NCBI RefSeq assembly: GCF_003946405.1
Contig: NZ_RHOG01000004.1
Location: 1 to 64,000 of the forward strand
Direction of reading: 5' to 3'
Length of the DNA: 64,000 nucleotides
From: Lacticaseibacillus yichunensis
Lineage (GTDB): Bacteria; Bacillota; Bacilli; Lactobacillales; Lactobacillaceae
The notes beneath the pieces are model-generated. The model was not told where the DNA came from. It was given only the letters and a program-made list of their open reading frames with translations, and did not search any database. Each line of letters opens with the position of its first letter. Position 1 is the first letter of the stretch. This document shows positions 55,952-64,000 of this stretch, one piece after another. The position numbers and the translations under genes are program-made.

Positions 55952-56069
55952 GGTGTGAAGGTGCGCGGTTATGGTTGAGCAGGTAGGCTAGCCTGGCGCT
56001 TGGGGCCGTCCTTAGCCCCGAGTGCCAGGTGTACCTAGCTGTCTCAACCATGCGCACCGTAACCCAACT
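55950..56069 (+). repeat. Family B structured repeat, copy B3
   Basis: The 120-bp copy starts inside the stop codon of the small membrane gene. Arms pair as GGTTGAG/CTCAACC and AGCCTGGCGC/TGCCAGGT, with core GGGGCCGTCCTTAGCCCC. These differ from B1 at matched positions on both sides. Confidence 0.8.
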
Positions 56070-56070
56070 G

Positions 56071-56101
56071 AGAGTGTGAAGGTGCGCGGTTATGGTCGAG
56101 T
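56071..56101 (+). repeat. Family B left-end fragment, B4
   Basis: AGAGTGTGAAGGTGCGCGG and the next 12 bases repeat the left end of B3 directly after it, then the similarity stops at the terminator. Confidence 0.7.
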
Positions 56102-56109
56102 CCCTTGCA

Positions 56110-56147
56110 AAAAAGAGGTCAGACAATTTTTCGTCTGACCCCTTTTT
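56110..56147. terminator. Bidirectional terminator, mnmA and the small membrane gene
   Basis: AGGTCAGAC and GTCTGACCC-CT pair, with a T-run on the + strand and an A-run (T on the minus strand) at the other side. Confidence 0.8.
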
Positions 56148-56170
56148 ATTTGCTCGCACCTCAGAATGAA

Positions 56171-57412
<1,242 letters not shown>

Positions 57413-57635
57413 CTATTGCCTTTTCAGTGCCATTGAGATTTCCCAACACTTGAAATGAGCCATGCCTGGCAGATATATAGCCCCTTTGCTGGGTGAGTCC
57501 TACCAAATTTATCGTTGCATCATTTCTTCCCAGCTCTGCCAAACGAATTCGACTTGTGCAGTCCTTTTTTCGGTGTTGCTAGTCCGTTTCCTCAGCACTC
57601 TCTCAGTCTGCCCTTTCTCCCCACCTCTCAAAATC

Positions 57636-57677
57636 AAAAAAGCGACCCGCCTCCATTTGCCGCAGAGGTGAGTCGCT
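57636..57677 (-). terminator. Aldo-keto reductase terminator
   Basis: AGCGACTCACCTC and GAGGCGGGTCGCT form a 13-bp stem with G-T pairs, followed by six T on the minus strand. Confidence 0.8.
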
Positions 57678-57687
57678 TGCTTGTTGA

Positions 57688-58524
57688 TCAGTGTTGGGTC
57701 TTGTTGCCTGGTTGTTGCGGGAGCGCGTTCAGGGTCGCCATGTCTGCGTCGCTGATCTCGAAGTCCAGGTTAGTGTTGGCTTCGATGTGCGCGGTGCTTG
57801 AGGCTTTTGGCAGTGGCAGGGTGCCGTTTTGCAGGCAGAAGCGCAGGGCCAGTTGGGCGACGGAGACGTTGTTTTTATCCGCGATGCGGGTGATGGTCGG
57901 GTCATCGAGCAGGCCGCCTGTAGCCAACGGTGAGTAGGCCTCGACCAGCATCCCCGCTTTTTCTGCGGCGGCGGTGTTCTTCGGCTGGGTGAAGCCGGCG
58001 AAGTAACGAATCTGATCGACGGCCGGCACAACGTCGGTATTGGCGATCAGGTTGGCGATGTCGTGATCGTTGAAGTTGGAAATGCCGATCGCGCGAATCT
58101 TGCCAGCCTTGTACAGCTTGACCATTTCCGCCCACACGGCGATGTTGTCCTTATCATGGTTATCGCCGATGCGGTTCCATGGCCACGGCGCGTGAATCAG
58201 CCACAAATCAAGATAATCGACACCTAGGTTTTGGATGGTCTGGTTAAAATAGCCTTCGACCTTCTTGGCGTCCTTGACCTCGGCCGGCAGCTTGGAGGTG
58301 ATGAACACATCCTTGCGCGCCAGGCCGCTGTCCTTGATCGCCGCGCCGACACTTTCCTCATTGCCGTACGCAAACGCGGTGTCAATGTGCCGGTAGCCGG
58401 CACGCAGCGCATCCGCCACGGCGTCATACGCTTTTTGGCCGTTTGGAATCTGCCAGGTCCCAAAGCCGACCTTTGGAATCTCAACGCCATTATTCAAGGT
58501 GTAAGTCTCTGTCAAAATAGTCAT
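57688..58524 (-). CDS. Aldo/keto reductase
   Basis: The 278-residue NADPH-dependent enzyme has the catalytic set: Asp and Tyr in RHIDTAFAYGNEESVG, Lys in VFITSKLP and His in LWLIHAPWP. GISNF and the C-terminal RFCLQNGTLPLPKAS cofactor region are present. It is similar to 2,5-diketogluconate or methylglyoxal reductases; the substrate is unknown. ATG 58524 follows AAAGGAG. It sits inside the usually continuous iscS-DUF1831-mnmA block with its own terminator, so it may be a later insertion. Confidence 0.92.
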   Translation of the reverse strand: MTILTETYTLNNGVEIPKVGFGTWQIPNGQKAYDAVADALRAGYRHIDTAFAYGNEESVGAAIKDSGLARKDVFITSKLPAEVKDAKKVEGYFNQTIQNLGVDYLDLWLIHAPWPWNRIGDNHDKDNIAVWAEMVKLYKAGKIRAIGISNFNDHDIANLIANTDVVPAVDQIRYFAGFTQPKNTAAAEKAGMLVEAYSPLATGGLLDDPTITRIADKNNVSVAQLALRFCLQNGTLPLPKASSTAHIEANTNLDFEISDADMATLNALPQQPGNKTQH

Positions 58525-58698
58525 CAAATTCGCTCCTTTCGTTAAGTCCTCTTCATGATACCGTTTTCGCCAAAAAGATGATAGCAGCGCTGCTTATTCT
58601 GGTCGTTTTTCCCGCGGGTGGCCGGAACCCCGACGCCACGAAGTCGGTAATACGCTCGGGTCGCCGCGCCGCCCCGCCCGTCTGCGCGCCCAGCCCAC

Positions 58699-58741
58699 GA
58701 AAAATGCCCCGCCGCGGCCGCATTCGGCGCCACAACGAGGC
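58699..58741 (-). terminator. Terminator after the DUF1831 gene
   Basis: GCCTCGTTGTGGC pairs fully with GCCGCGGCGGGGC using G-T pairs, and a T-run follows on the minus strand. Confidence 0.75.
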
Positions 58742-58752
58742 ATCATTCTGAT

Positions 58753-59097
58753 CTATTTTTTCAGCTCAAAGACACCGCGGTCAATCAGGTTATCCATGAG
58801 GTACTCGTATTGCTCGACGTTGTCTTTCGTCGCGTCGTGTTTAAAAATATCGACGGCCTTCATGCCATTGCCTGTGGTCGCAGAGATCTGGAACTTGTCG
58901 AGATCCTTGCTGACGGTGATCTTGAGCTTGTTGGCGGCGGTGTAAGGCGAATTCGGGTCCAGCGAACGCTCGAGCTGGAAGTTGCCGTTGTTCGTCTTGA
59001 TGAAGCCAACGTCCATCAAGGTGTAACGTTTGATCTGCGGGCTGATCTGATAGGTGTTCTGATCACCCAACGCGGCCCCTGTTGTGCTTAATGCCAT
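58753..59097 (-). CDS. DUF1831 family protein
   Basis: The 114-residue protein matches DUF1831 (YTLMDVGFIKTNNGNFQLER, DNLIDRGVFELKK at the end). The family has a TATA-box-binding-protein-like fold and is found next to cysteine desulfurase genes in lactobacilli; its role in sulfur transfer is suspected only from position. ATG 59097 is used; GTG-type codons upstream are less likely. It follows iscS by 66 nt. Confidence 0.88.
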   Translation of the reverse strand: MALSTTGAALGDQNTYQISPQIKRYTLMDVGFIKTNNGNFQLERSLDPNSPYTAANKLKITVSKDLDKFQISATTGNGMKAVDIFKHDATKDNVEQYEYLMDNLIDRGVFELKK

Positions 59098-59163
59098 ATG
59101 AGACACCCCTTACCTGCGGCGCTGCCGCAATTGTTTACCTTTTCATTGTACCATGACGACTGG

Positions 59164-60324
59164 TCAGCCGGCATGTTTGGCGAGCAAGCGGGTCGAGATT
59201 TTTGCGATCGCGGTGGCCAGCTTAGAAATATCCAAGGCGGTGGTGTCCTTGCCAAATGAAATGCGCAGCGATTCGCCAATACGCGGGCTATCCTTGCCGA
59301 ACATCGCGGTCAAGACGTGCGACGGCTCGAGGCTGCCAGCGGTGCAAGCGGACCCGCCGGAAACGGCAAAGCCGGCGAGGTCGAGGTTTGTCTGCATGGC
59401 ATACGTGGAGCAGCCTGGCAGCCAAATGTTGAAGACGTGATTTAAGTTGTCCAGTTCGACTTGGCCATTGACTTTGAACGCGACCCCACTGATGGTGAGA
59501 TCCTGCATCAACTGCTGTTTGAGGCCGTAGTATTTGGCCTGCCGATCCGCTTTTTCCTGCGGGGTGATCAACTTGACAGCCGCCGCGAACCCGGCGATCG
59601 CCGGAATATTTTCCGTGCCCGCGCGCCGCTTCATTTCCTGCTCCCCGCCTTTGAGAAACGGTGAGAAGTTTAGGCCCTCTCGGCGGTATAAAAAGCCGAT
59701 TCCTTTTGGCCCATTCAGCTTATGGGCCGAAACGGACAACAGGTCGATGCCAAGCGCGTGGACGTCGAATTCGAGCAGGCCATACGCCTGGGTCGCGTCG
59801 ACATGGAGCCAGGCTTGATGCTCGGCCAAACGCTCAGCGATCGCCGCGATCGGCATGACAGAGCCAACTTCATTGTTGCCCATCATGATCGTGACAAGAA
59901 TCGTTTGGTCGTCCAGCGCCGCATCAAAATCGGCGAGGCTGATCACGCCATTTTCATCGACTGGCAGATAGGTGACGGTGAAGCCCTCTTGTTCAAGTGC
60001 CGCCAGCGGTTTGAGCACACTGGGATGCTCGATGGCGGTGGTGATAATGTGTTTGCCAAGCGCCGCCCGCGCATGCGCCGTCTGGGTGATCGCGGTATTG
60101 TTGGCCTCCGTCGCCCCTGAGGTGAAAACAATTTCGCCTGGCTTGGCATGAATACTGTTTGCCATCACTTGGTGGGCGTCGTCCAAGACCGTGTGCGCTT
60201 GCCGACCAAACCAGTGGGTCGAGCTCGCATTGCCAAAATCTTCGGCCATCTGCGTGGTCATGGCGTCAATGACAGGCTTGGCCATCGGAGTGGTGGCGGC
60301 GTTGTCGAGATAAATGTGTTCCAA
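59164..60324 (-). CDS. iscS: Cysteine desulfurase (IscS/NifS family)
   Basis: The 386-residue pyridoxal-phosphate enzyme takes sulfur from cysteine for tRNA thiolation and other uses. It has YLDNAATTP at the start, VSAHKLNGPKGIGFLY with the cofactor Lys, and SGGSACTAGSLEPS with the active Cys. The TTG at 60324 is chosen because AAGGAAG precedes it and homologues begin MEHIY; a GTG three codons upstream is possible. Repeat B5 lies between it and mtnN. Confidence 0.95.
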   Translation of the reverse strand: MEHIYLDNAATTPMAKPVIDAMTTQMAEDFGNASSTHWFGRQAHTVLDDAHQVMANSIHAKPGEIVFTSGATEANNTAITQTAHARAALGKHIITTAIEHPSVLKPLAALEQEGFTVTYLPVDENGVISLADFDAALDDQTILVTIMMGNNEVGSVMPIAAIAERLAEHQAWLHVDATQAYGLLEFDVHALGIDLLSVSAHKLNGPKGIGFLYRREGLNFSPFLKGGEQEMKRRAGTENIPAIAGFAAAVKLITPQEKADRQAKYYGLKQQLMQDLTISGVAFKVNGQVELDNLNHVFNIWLPGCSTYAMQTNLDLAGFAVSGGSACTAGSLEPSHVLTAMFGKDSPRIGESLRISFGKDTTALDISKLATAIAKISTRLLAKHAG

Positions 60325-60344
60325 AAAAGCCACTTCCTTAGTTG

Positions 60345-60465
60345 AGTTGGGGCTCGGTGCGCATGGGTGGACATCTAACTGACCCAGTCACTCGGGGCTA
60401 AGACCGCCCCCAAGTGTCTGGCCCAAACTAGCTGCTCAGACCTAAACGCCGCGCGCCGCACCCTT
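60345..60465 (-). repeat. Family B structured repeat, copy B5
   Basis: The 121-bp copy in minus orientation starts within the mtnN stop codon (TAAGGGTGCGG) and ends GAGCCCCAACT. The outer arms and the core GGGGGCGGTCTTAGCCCC still pair. Transcripts from mtnN to iscS would carry it. Confidence 0.7.
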
Positions 60466-61156
60466 ATGAGTTGTTCTTGAGATATGCCAGCAGCATTTGG
60501 GCGCTTTGCTTGCCGGCATCGATGATAAAATCGTCAAAATTGACCGAGGCGCTTTCGTCGCCGACATCACTCATCGCGCGGATGATGACAAACGGTACAC
60601 CGAATTGATGTGCCACTTGGCCGATCGCCGCGCCTTCCATTTCACTGGCCAACGCGTCTGGGTAGATCGCCAAAATTTTGCCAATGGCGGGCTTGCTGGC
60701 AATGAACTGATCACCGGAAACGATCAGGCCAACATGGGTCGTTAGCGCAACGTCTCGCGCGGCCTCGGCGATTGCCGCAACAGCTGTAGCGTCCGCCTCA
60801 AATTTTTGCGGCTGCTGGGGCAGCTGGCCTGGCAGGTAGCCAAAAGCCGTGGCGTCGACGTCGTGATACGCGACTGCATCGGAGATCACGACATCGCCGA
60901 TTGCAAGACCTTCGCCGATGCCACCGGCGCTCCCTGTGTTGATCAGGAGATCTGGCTTGAACACTTCCAACAACACGGCCGCAGTGAGCGCCGCTTGCAC
61001 TTTGCCGATGCCCGATTCGACCAAGGCGACCTCGTGTCCGGCTAGCTGGCCAGAATAAAAGCGTTGACCGGCGACCAGCGTTTCTTGTCGGTCAGTCAGC
61101 TGGTTGACCAGCGTGCGGATCTCTTCTTCCATGGCGCAGATAATACCGAGTTTCAT
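60464..61156 (-). CDS. mtnN: 5'-methylthioadenosine/S-adenosylhomocysteine nucleosidase
   Basis: The 230-residue enzyme splits adenine from methylthioadenosine and S-adenosylhomocysteine. It has the start MKLGIICAMEEEIRTL, NTGSAGGIGEGL, SEMEGAAIGQVAHQFGVPF and SDVGDE motifs of the family, including the catalytic Glu and Asp. AGAAGGA precedes the ATG. It follows the small membrane gene by 18 nt. Confidence 0.97.
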   Translation of the reverse strand: MKLGIICAMEEEIRTLVNQLTDRQETLVAGQRFYSGQLAGHEVALVESGIGKVQAALTAAVLLEVFKPDLLINTGSAGGIGEGLAIGDVVISDAVAYHDVDATAFGYLPGQLPQQPQKFEADATAVAAIAEAARDVALTTHVGLIVSGDQFIASKPAIGKILAIYPDALASEMEGAAIGQVAHQFGVPFVIIRAMSDVGDESASVNFDDFIIDAGKQSAQMLLAYLKNNS

Positions 61157-61174
61157 TCAGTTGACTTCCTTCTA

Positions 61175-61447
61175 TTATAAGATGAGCATGACGGCATACG
61201 TGATGATGATCAGGACCACCACAATGCCGATTGCCCAGTTCAGTTTTTTCTTGAGCGCGTTGACCTTTTGAAAACTCGGATCAAGCCGCTGGTCGCCGGC
61301 ACCCGCAAGCACCGTTTCGCGTTCAGCCTCGCGCTGTTGTTTGGCGTAGTCGCGTTCGACTTCTTGCCGTTTTTCATCGCGCGCGGCAGCTTGGCGTTGC
61401 GCGTTTTTTTGCTGCTGGCGGTACTCTTTGCGCGTCAATTCAGCCAT
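61175..61447 (-). CDS. Small tail-anchored membrane protein
   Basis: The 90-residue protein has a long, charged N-terminal helix rich in Arg, Gln and Glu (residues ~5-45, probably coiled) and a C-terminal helix in the membrane (~70-90, WAIGIVVVLIIITYAVMLIL). It commonly lies between nudF and mtnN in lactobacilli; function unknown. ATG 61447 overlaps nudF by 8 nt. Confidence 0.75.
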   Translation of the reverse strand: MAELTRKEYRQQQKNAQRQAAARDEKRQEVERDYAKQQREAERETVLAGAGDQRLDPSFQKVNALKKKLNWAIGIVVVLIIITYAVMLIL

Positions 61448-61991
61448 GTGCGTTCCCTGCTTTCTGTTCCAATTCCCACAGGGCAAGCCCCAGGGTCGAT
61501 TTGGCGTCACACAGCCGCCCGTCTTGGTGGGCCGCTTGCGCCTGCGCCAACGTCAACCATTGCACCTGAACGAACTCGCCGGGATCCATGGCGCGCTTGT
61601 GCAAGGCAGGCGTCAGGCCAGTTGCGAGAAACAACGTGGTCTTGGCATCGGAGAAACCCGCGCTTTGAAAAAAACTGGTAAGCGGCCGCCAAGTGCCAGC
61701 CTCAAGCCCTGCCTCTTCATTCAGCTCGCGTTTCGCAGCGGCCAGCGGCGTTTCCTTTGGCTCGATCTTACCCGCCACAAGCTCCAGCGTTTCGCGGTTC
61801 AGCGGGGTGCGCCATTGCCGCACAAATAGGGCCTTGTCACCGTTTAGCGCCAAGATTGCCGCCGCGCCAGTGGTTCGCACAATTTCGCGGGTCGCCGTCG
61901 TGCCGTCTTGGAGCAAAACGGTGGCCTGACTCAACGTGAGAATCTGGCCCCGGTACAACGTTTTTTCCGAACGAATGACTTCTTTTGCCAT
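61440..61991 (-). CDS. nudF: ADP-ribose pyrophosphatase (Nudix hydrolase)
   Basis: The 183-residue enzyme splits ADP-ribose into AMP and ribose 5-phosphate. The Nudix box runs from GKIEPKETPLAAAKRE to LNEEAGLEAG (residues ~73-97) with all key Glu residues. GAAAGGA precedes the ATG. It heads the nudF-small membrane gene-mtnN-iscS series. Confidence 0.94.
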   Translation of the reverse strand: MAKEVIRSEKTLYRGQILTLSQATVLLQDGTTATREIVRTTGAAAILALNGDKALFVRQWRTPLNRETLELVAGKIEPKETPLAAAKRELNEEAGLEAGTWRPLTSFFQSAGFSDAKTTLFLATGLTPALHKRAMDPGEFVQVQWLTLAQAQAAHQDGRLCDAKSTLGLALWELEQKAGNAHG

Positions 61992-62103
61992 GCTGCCACG
62001 TTCCTTTCCTTCCTATCATACCAATGCGCGGCGTTTTGGCAAATGCGCTAATAAATTCTTAACGAAACTCAATCTAGAGGCGGAGCCAGACCCCCATTTT
62101 ATA

Positions 62104-62112
62104 TGCTAAAAT
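62104..62112 (+). promoter_or_regulatory. Extended -10 box of the xpaC-telA unit
   Basis: TGCTAAAAT is an extended -10 about 30 nt before the start codon; no good -35 is visible. Confidence 0.4.
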
Positions 62113-62142
62113 TGAGTCACAATAACCTAGGAAGTGAACGGA

Positions 62143-62874
62143 ATGAAAAGCGGACAAAAACAGATCCGGTGGTGGCGTGTGGGCGTGTGGGCGCTGGCCG
62201 GCCTCGCGCTTGGGGCCCTCTCCGGCCGCCTGTGGCTGGCAATTTTCACCCTGCTCGTGTTCGGCGGGGCCAGGTTGATCGGCGAATTGTCGCGACCCAA
62301 ACCGCAGCCGACCGAGCCCGAGACCCCGCCCTTGTCAGAGCAAATGGCCAAGCATTACGAGCAATCAGGGCTGGCCGGCAACGACGTCAAAGTCTTTCGG
62401 GACACAATGGACACCACCAGCGATCAGATTCAGGCCTTCGAGGCGGTCACCCAGCGCGTACCGAAGTTGCGGGCGATCGCGACCAATGCCGATCTGAGCA
62501 CCATTTTGCATGCATACTTCAAGGCAATCGTGGCCAATCCTAAGAAACTGAGCGCGGCCGGCCATTTTATTTACGAAATGTTGCCGAACTTGCTGAGCAT
62601 CGCGCAGAAATACGAGACAATCAGCCATCACGAGGTCAAAACGGATGACACGTTTGCCGTCCTGACCACTGCGGGCAACACCATCAGTGATCTAGCCGGG
62701 AAAATTCGCGCCGACTATGCGAATTTTGTGGAGACCGACCTGGATGACCTTGAAGCCGACATCGATCTCGCCAAAAAGCAAGCCGCCGAAATTCCGGAAA
62801 GCACCCAGCCGCTCAATCGTCGTGTCAATCTCACCGATCCGATCAAAGAAGAAATGGAGCATCCACATGACTGA
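62143..62874 (+). CDS. XpaC-like protein (halo-indolyl phosphate hydrolysis family)
   Basis: The 243-residue protein has two N-terminal membrane helices (residues ~10-27 and ~30-45) and a helical soluble domain typical of XpaC (FRDTMDTTSDQIQAFE, FIYEMLPNLLSIAQKYE). XpaC proteins are nearly always encoded next to TelA, as here. The true role, probably envelope stress, is unproven. ATG 62143 has AGGAAG upstream. It overlaps telA by 8 nt. Confidence 0.85.
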   Translation: MKSGQKQIRWWRVGVWALAGLALGALSGRLWLAIFTLLVFGGARLIGELSRPKPQPTEPETPPLSEQMAKHYEQSGLAGNDVKVFRDTMDTTSDQIQAFEAVTQRVPKLRAIATNADLSTILHAYFKAIVANPKKLSAAGHFIYEMLPNLLSIAQKYETISHHEVKTDDTFAVLTTAGNTISDLAGKIRADYANFVETDLDDLEADIDLAKKQAAEIPESTQPLNRRVNLTDPIKEEMEHPHD

Positions 62875-64000
62875 AGAAAATAATCAACCTGTTGAACCAC
62901 TGCAGCCAGCTGCTGAGCAAAACGCCTCGAGCCAGGCCCAGACCGTCGAGCAATCCCAACTGGTCAATGACTTGTTGCGCCAGCCGTTTGCCAACACCCA
63001 GCCCCTGACCACCGCCGCCGCCCAGGAGCCCGCCCAGCAAGACGGCCGCCCGCGCCTGACGCCTGAACAGGAAGCGCAGGCCAAGGACCTCGCCAGCCAG
63101 ATCGACGTACGAAACACCGACTCGGTCCTGAACTACGGCGCAAGCGCGCAAAAGCAACTGGGTCAATTTTCCCAGACCATGCTGGATCAGGTGCAAAGTC
63201 AAGACACCGGTGCGGTCGGCGACGCCCTCACCTCCTTGATGGCGCGCCTCAACGAAGCGAATCCTGACGAATTGCGGGCCGAAGACAACAATATTTTCAA
63301 AAAGATCTTCGGCAAGGTCCGCCGGTCGATCTTTGAGATCACCGCGAAGTATCAAAAGATCGGCGCGCAGATCGACGGCATCGCCAATCGCCTCGACAAG
63401 GAGCAAAAAGGCCTGCTGACGGACAATAAGATGCTGGACGAATTATACGCCCAGAACAAGGCGTATTTTGACGCCCTGAACATCTACATCGGCGCCGCGA
63501 AGATGAAGCTCGACGAACTGGAAACGACCACCATTCCGGCCGCAATGAAAGAGGCGCAGGACTCCGGCGACCAAATGAAGGTCCAGGAAGTCAACGACCT
63601 CAAGGAATTCCAGTCACGCCTTGAAAAACGGACCTATGACCTTGAGCTCGCCCGCCAGATCACCTTGCAGCAAGCGCCGCAGATTCGCCTGATTCAAAAC
63701 ACCAACCAGGCGCTGGCGGAAAAGATCCAGGCCAGCATCAACACCGCGATTCCGCTTTGGAAAAATCAGGTCGCCATCGCCCTTACCCTACTTCGGCAAA
63801 AGGACGCGGTCACGGCCCAGCGCGAAGTTTCTGAGACCACCAACGACCTGCTGAAGAAAAACAGCGCGATGCTGAAGATCTCGGCAGTCGAAACGGCAAA
63901 GGAAAACGAACGTGGCGTCGTCGACATCGAGACCTTGACGCAGACGCAGAACGACTTGGTCGACACCTTGAAGCAGACCCTCCAGATTCAACAAGATGGC
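62867..64000 (+). CDS. telA: TelA-family toxic-anion-resistance protein (partial)
   Basis: The frame is open for 378 codons to the window edge with no stop, so the C-terminus is missing. After a Gln/Ala-rich start (~60 residues) it shows the long TelA helices: FKKIFGKVRRSIFEITAKYQ, then LELARQITLQQAPQIRLIQN and NINTAIPLWKNQVAIAL-like segments. The family is linked to tellurite and envelope-drug tolerance. GGAGCATCCAC precedes the ATG, and it overlaps the XpaC-like gene. Confidence 0.92.
   Translation, partial: MTEENNQPVEPLQPAAEQNASSQAQTVEQSQLVNDLLRQPFANTQPLTTAAAQEPAQQDGRPRLTPEQEAQAKDLASQIDVRNTDSVLNYGASAQKQLGQFSQTMLDQVQSQDTGAVGDALTSLMARLNEANPDELRAEDNNIFKKIFGKVRRSIFEITAKYQKIGAQIDGIANRLDKEQKGLLTDNKMLDELYAQNKAYFDALNIYIGAAKMKLDELETTTIPAAMKEAQDSGDQMKVQEVNDLKEFQSRLEKRTYDLELARQITLQQAPQIRLIQNTNQALAEKIQASINTAIPLWKNQVAIALTLLRQKDAVTAQREVSETTNDLLKKNSAMLKISAVETAKENERGVVDIETLTQTQNDLVDTLKQTLQIQQDG

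Overview
The window looks like chromosomal DNA of a high-GC lactic acid bacterium of the Lactobacillaceae, most like Lacticaseibacillus or a close relative. The evidence is gene content and order. The blocks typA/ftsW/pyc/ylbG-rsmD-coaD-sepM/comEA-comEC-holA/rpsT-rpsO/rnjB/tuf, pdhABCD, rpoY-rnjA and nudF-mtnN-iscS-DUF1831-mnmA-TPR-recD2 are typical of lactobacilli. Shine-Dalgarno sites are strong (GGAGG type), TTG and GTG starts are common, and the genes are GC-rich. This assignment is inference from recognised families; no search was run.

Layout. 1-1.9 kb: a visibly AT-richer patch with a DnaQ-like exonuclease/BRCT protein and a frameshifted BRCT gene. 2.1-5.8 kb: two hypothetical genes, a TIM-barrel-like DUF7916-type gene with an in-frame stop at codon 4, and a divergent ROK regulator. 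5.8-7.7 kb: a PadR regulator, a HAAS-like membrane protein, a 31-codon chimeric mini-ORF and a repeat-containing DUF6508-like protein. 8.2-19.3 kb: tuf, a TPR protein, a GNAT protein, RNase J2, a 37-residue membrane peptide, S15 and S20, DNA polymerase III delta, ComEC and ComEA. 19.5-28.7 kb: SepM-like protease, CoaD, RsmD, YlbG, pyruvate carboxylase, FtsW and a PepC-type peptidase. 28.9-39 kb: TypA with a long structured leader, inositol monophosphatase, UPF0223, an LDH-like protein lacking the catalytic His, and the pyruvate dehydrogenase operon. 39-44.5 kb: a truncated P-type-ATPase-like protein, a repeat-rich gap and a three-gene ABC exporter. 44.6-50 kb: def, a GNAT protein, rpoY-rnjA and a diacylglycerol kinase. 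50-62 kb: Eis-like acetyltransferase, RecD2, TPR, phosphoglycerate-mutase-like protein, MnmA, aldo-keto reductase, IscS, MtnN and NudF. 62-64 kb: XpaC-like protein and TelA, which runs off the end.

Functional links. PdhABCD and Pyc both consume pyruvate. IscS supplies sulfur to MnmA for tRNA thiolation. RpoY is coupled to RNase J1, and RNase J2 lies elsewhere in the window. ComEA and ComEC form the DNA-uptake machine. PadR, the HAAS-like membrane protein and the following small genes look like one autoregulated unit.

The most unusual content is intergenic. Family A is a 148-bp structured repeat with three full copies and one diverged copy. Family B is a ~121-bp structured repeat with six main copies plus fragments, and several copies start at or immediately after a stop codon. 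In both, paired positions change together between copies, so the base pairing itself appears to be conserved. A 391-bp element with 21-bp inverted ends, a single ~112-bp hairpin element and a structured ~300-nt typA leader are also present. No tRNA, rRNA or CRISPR array was recognised.
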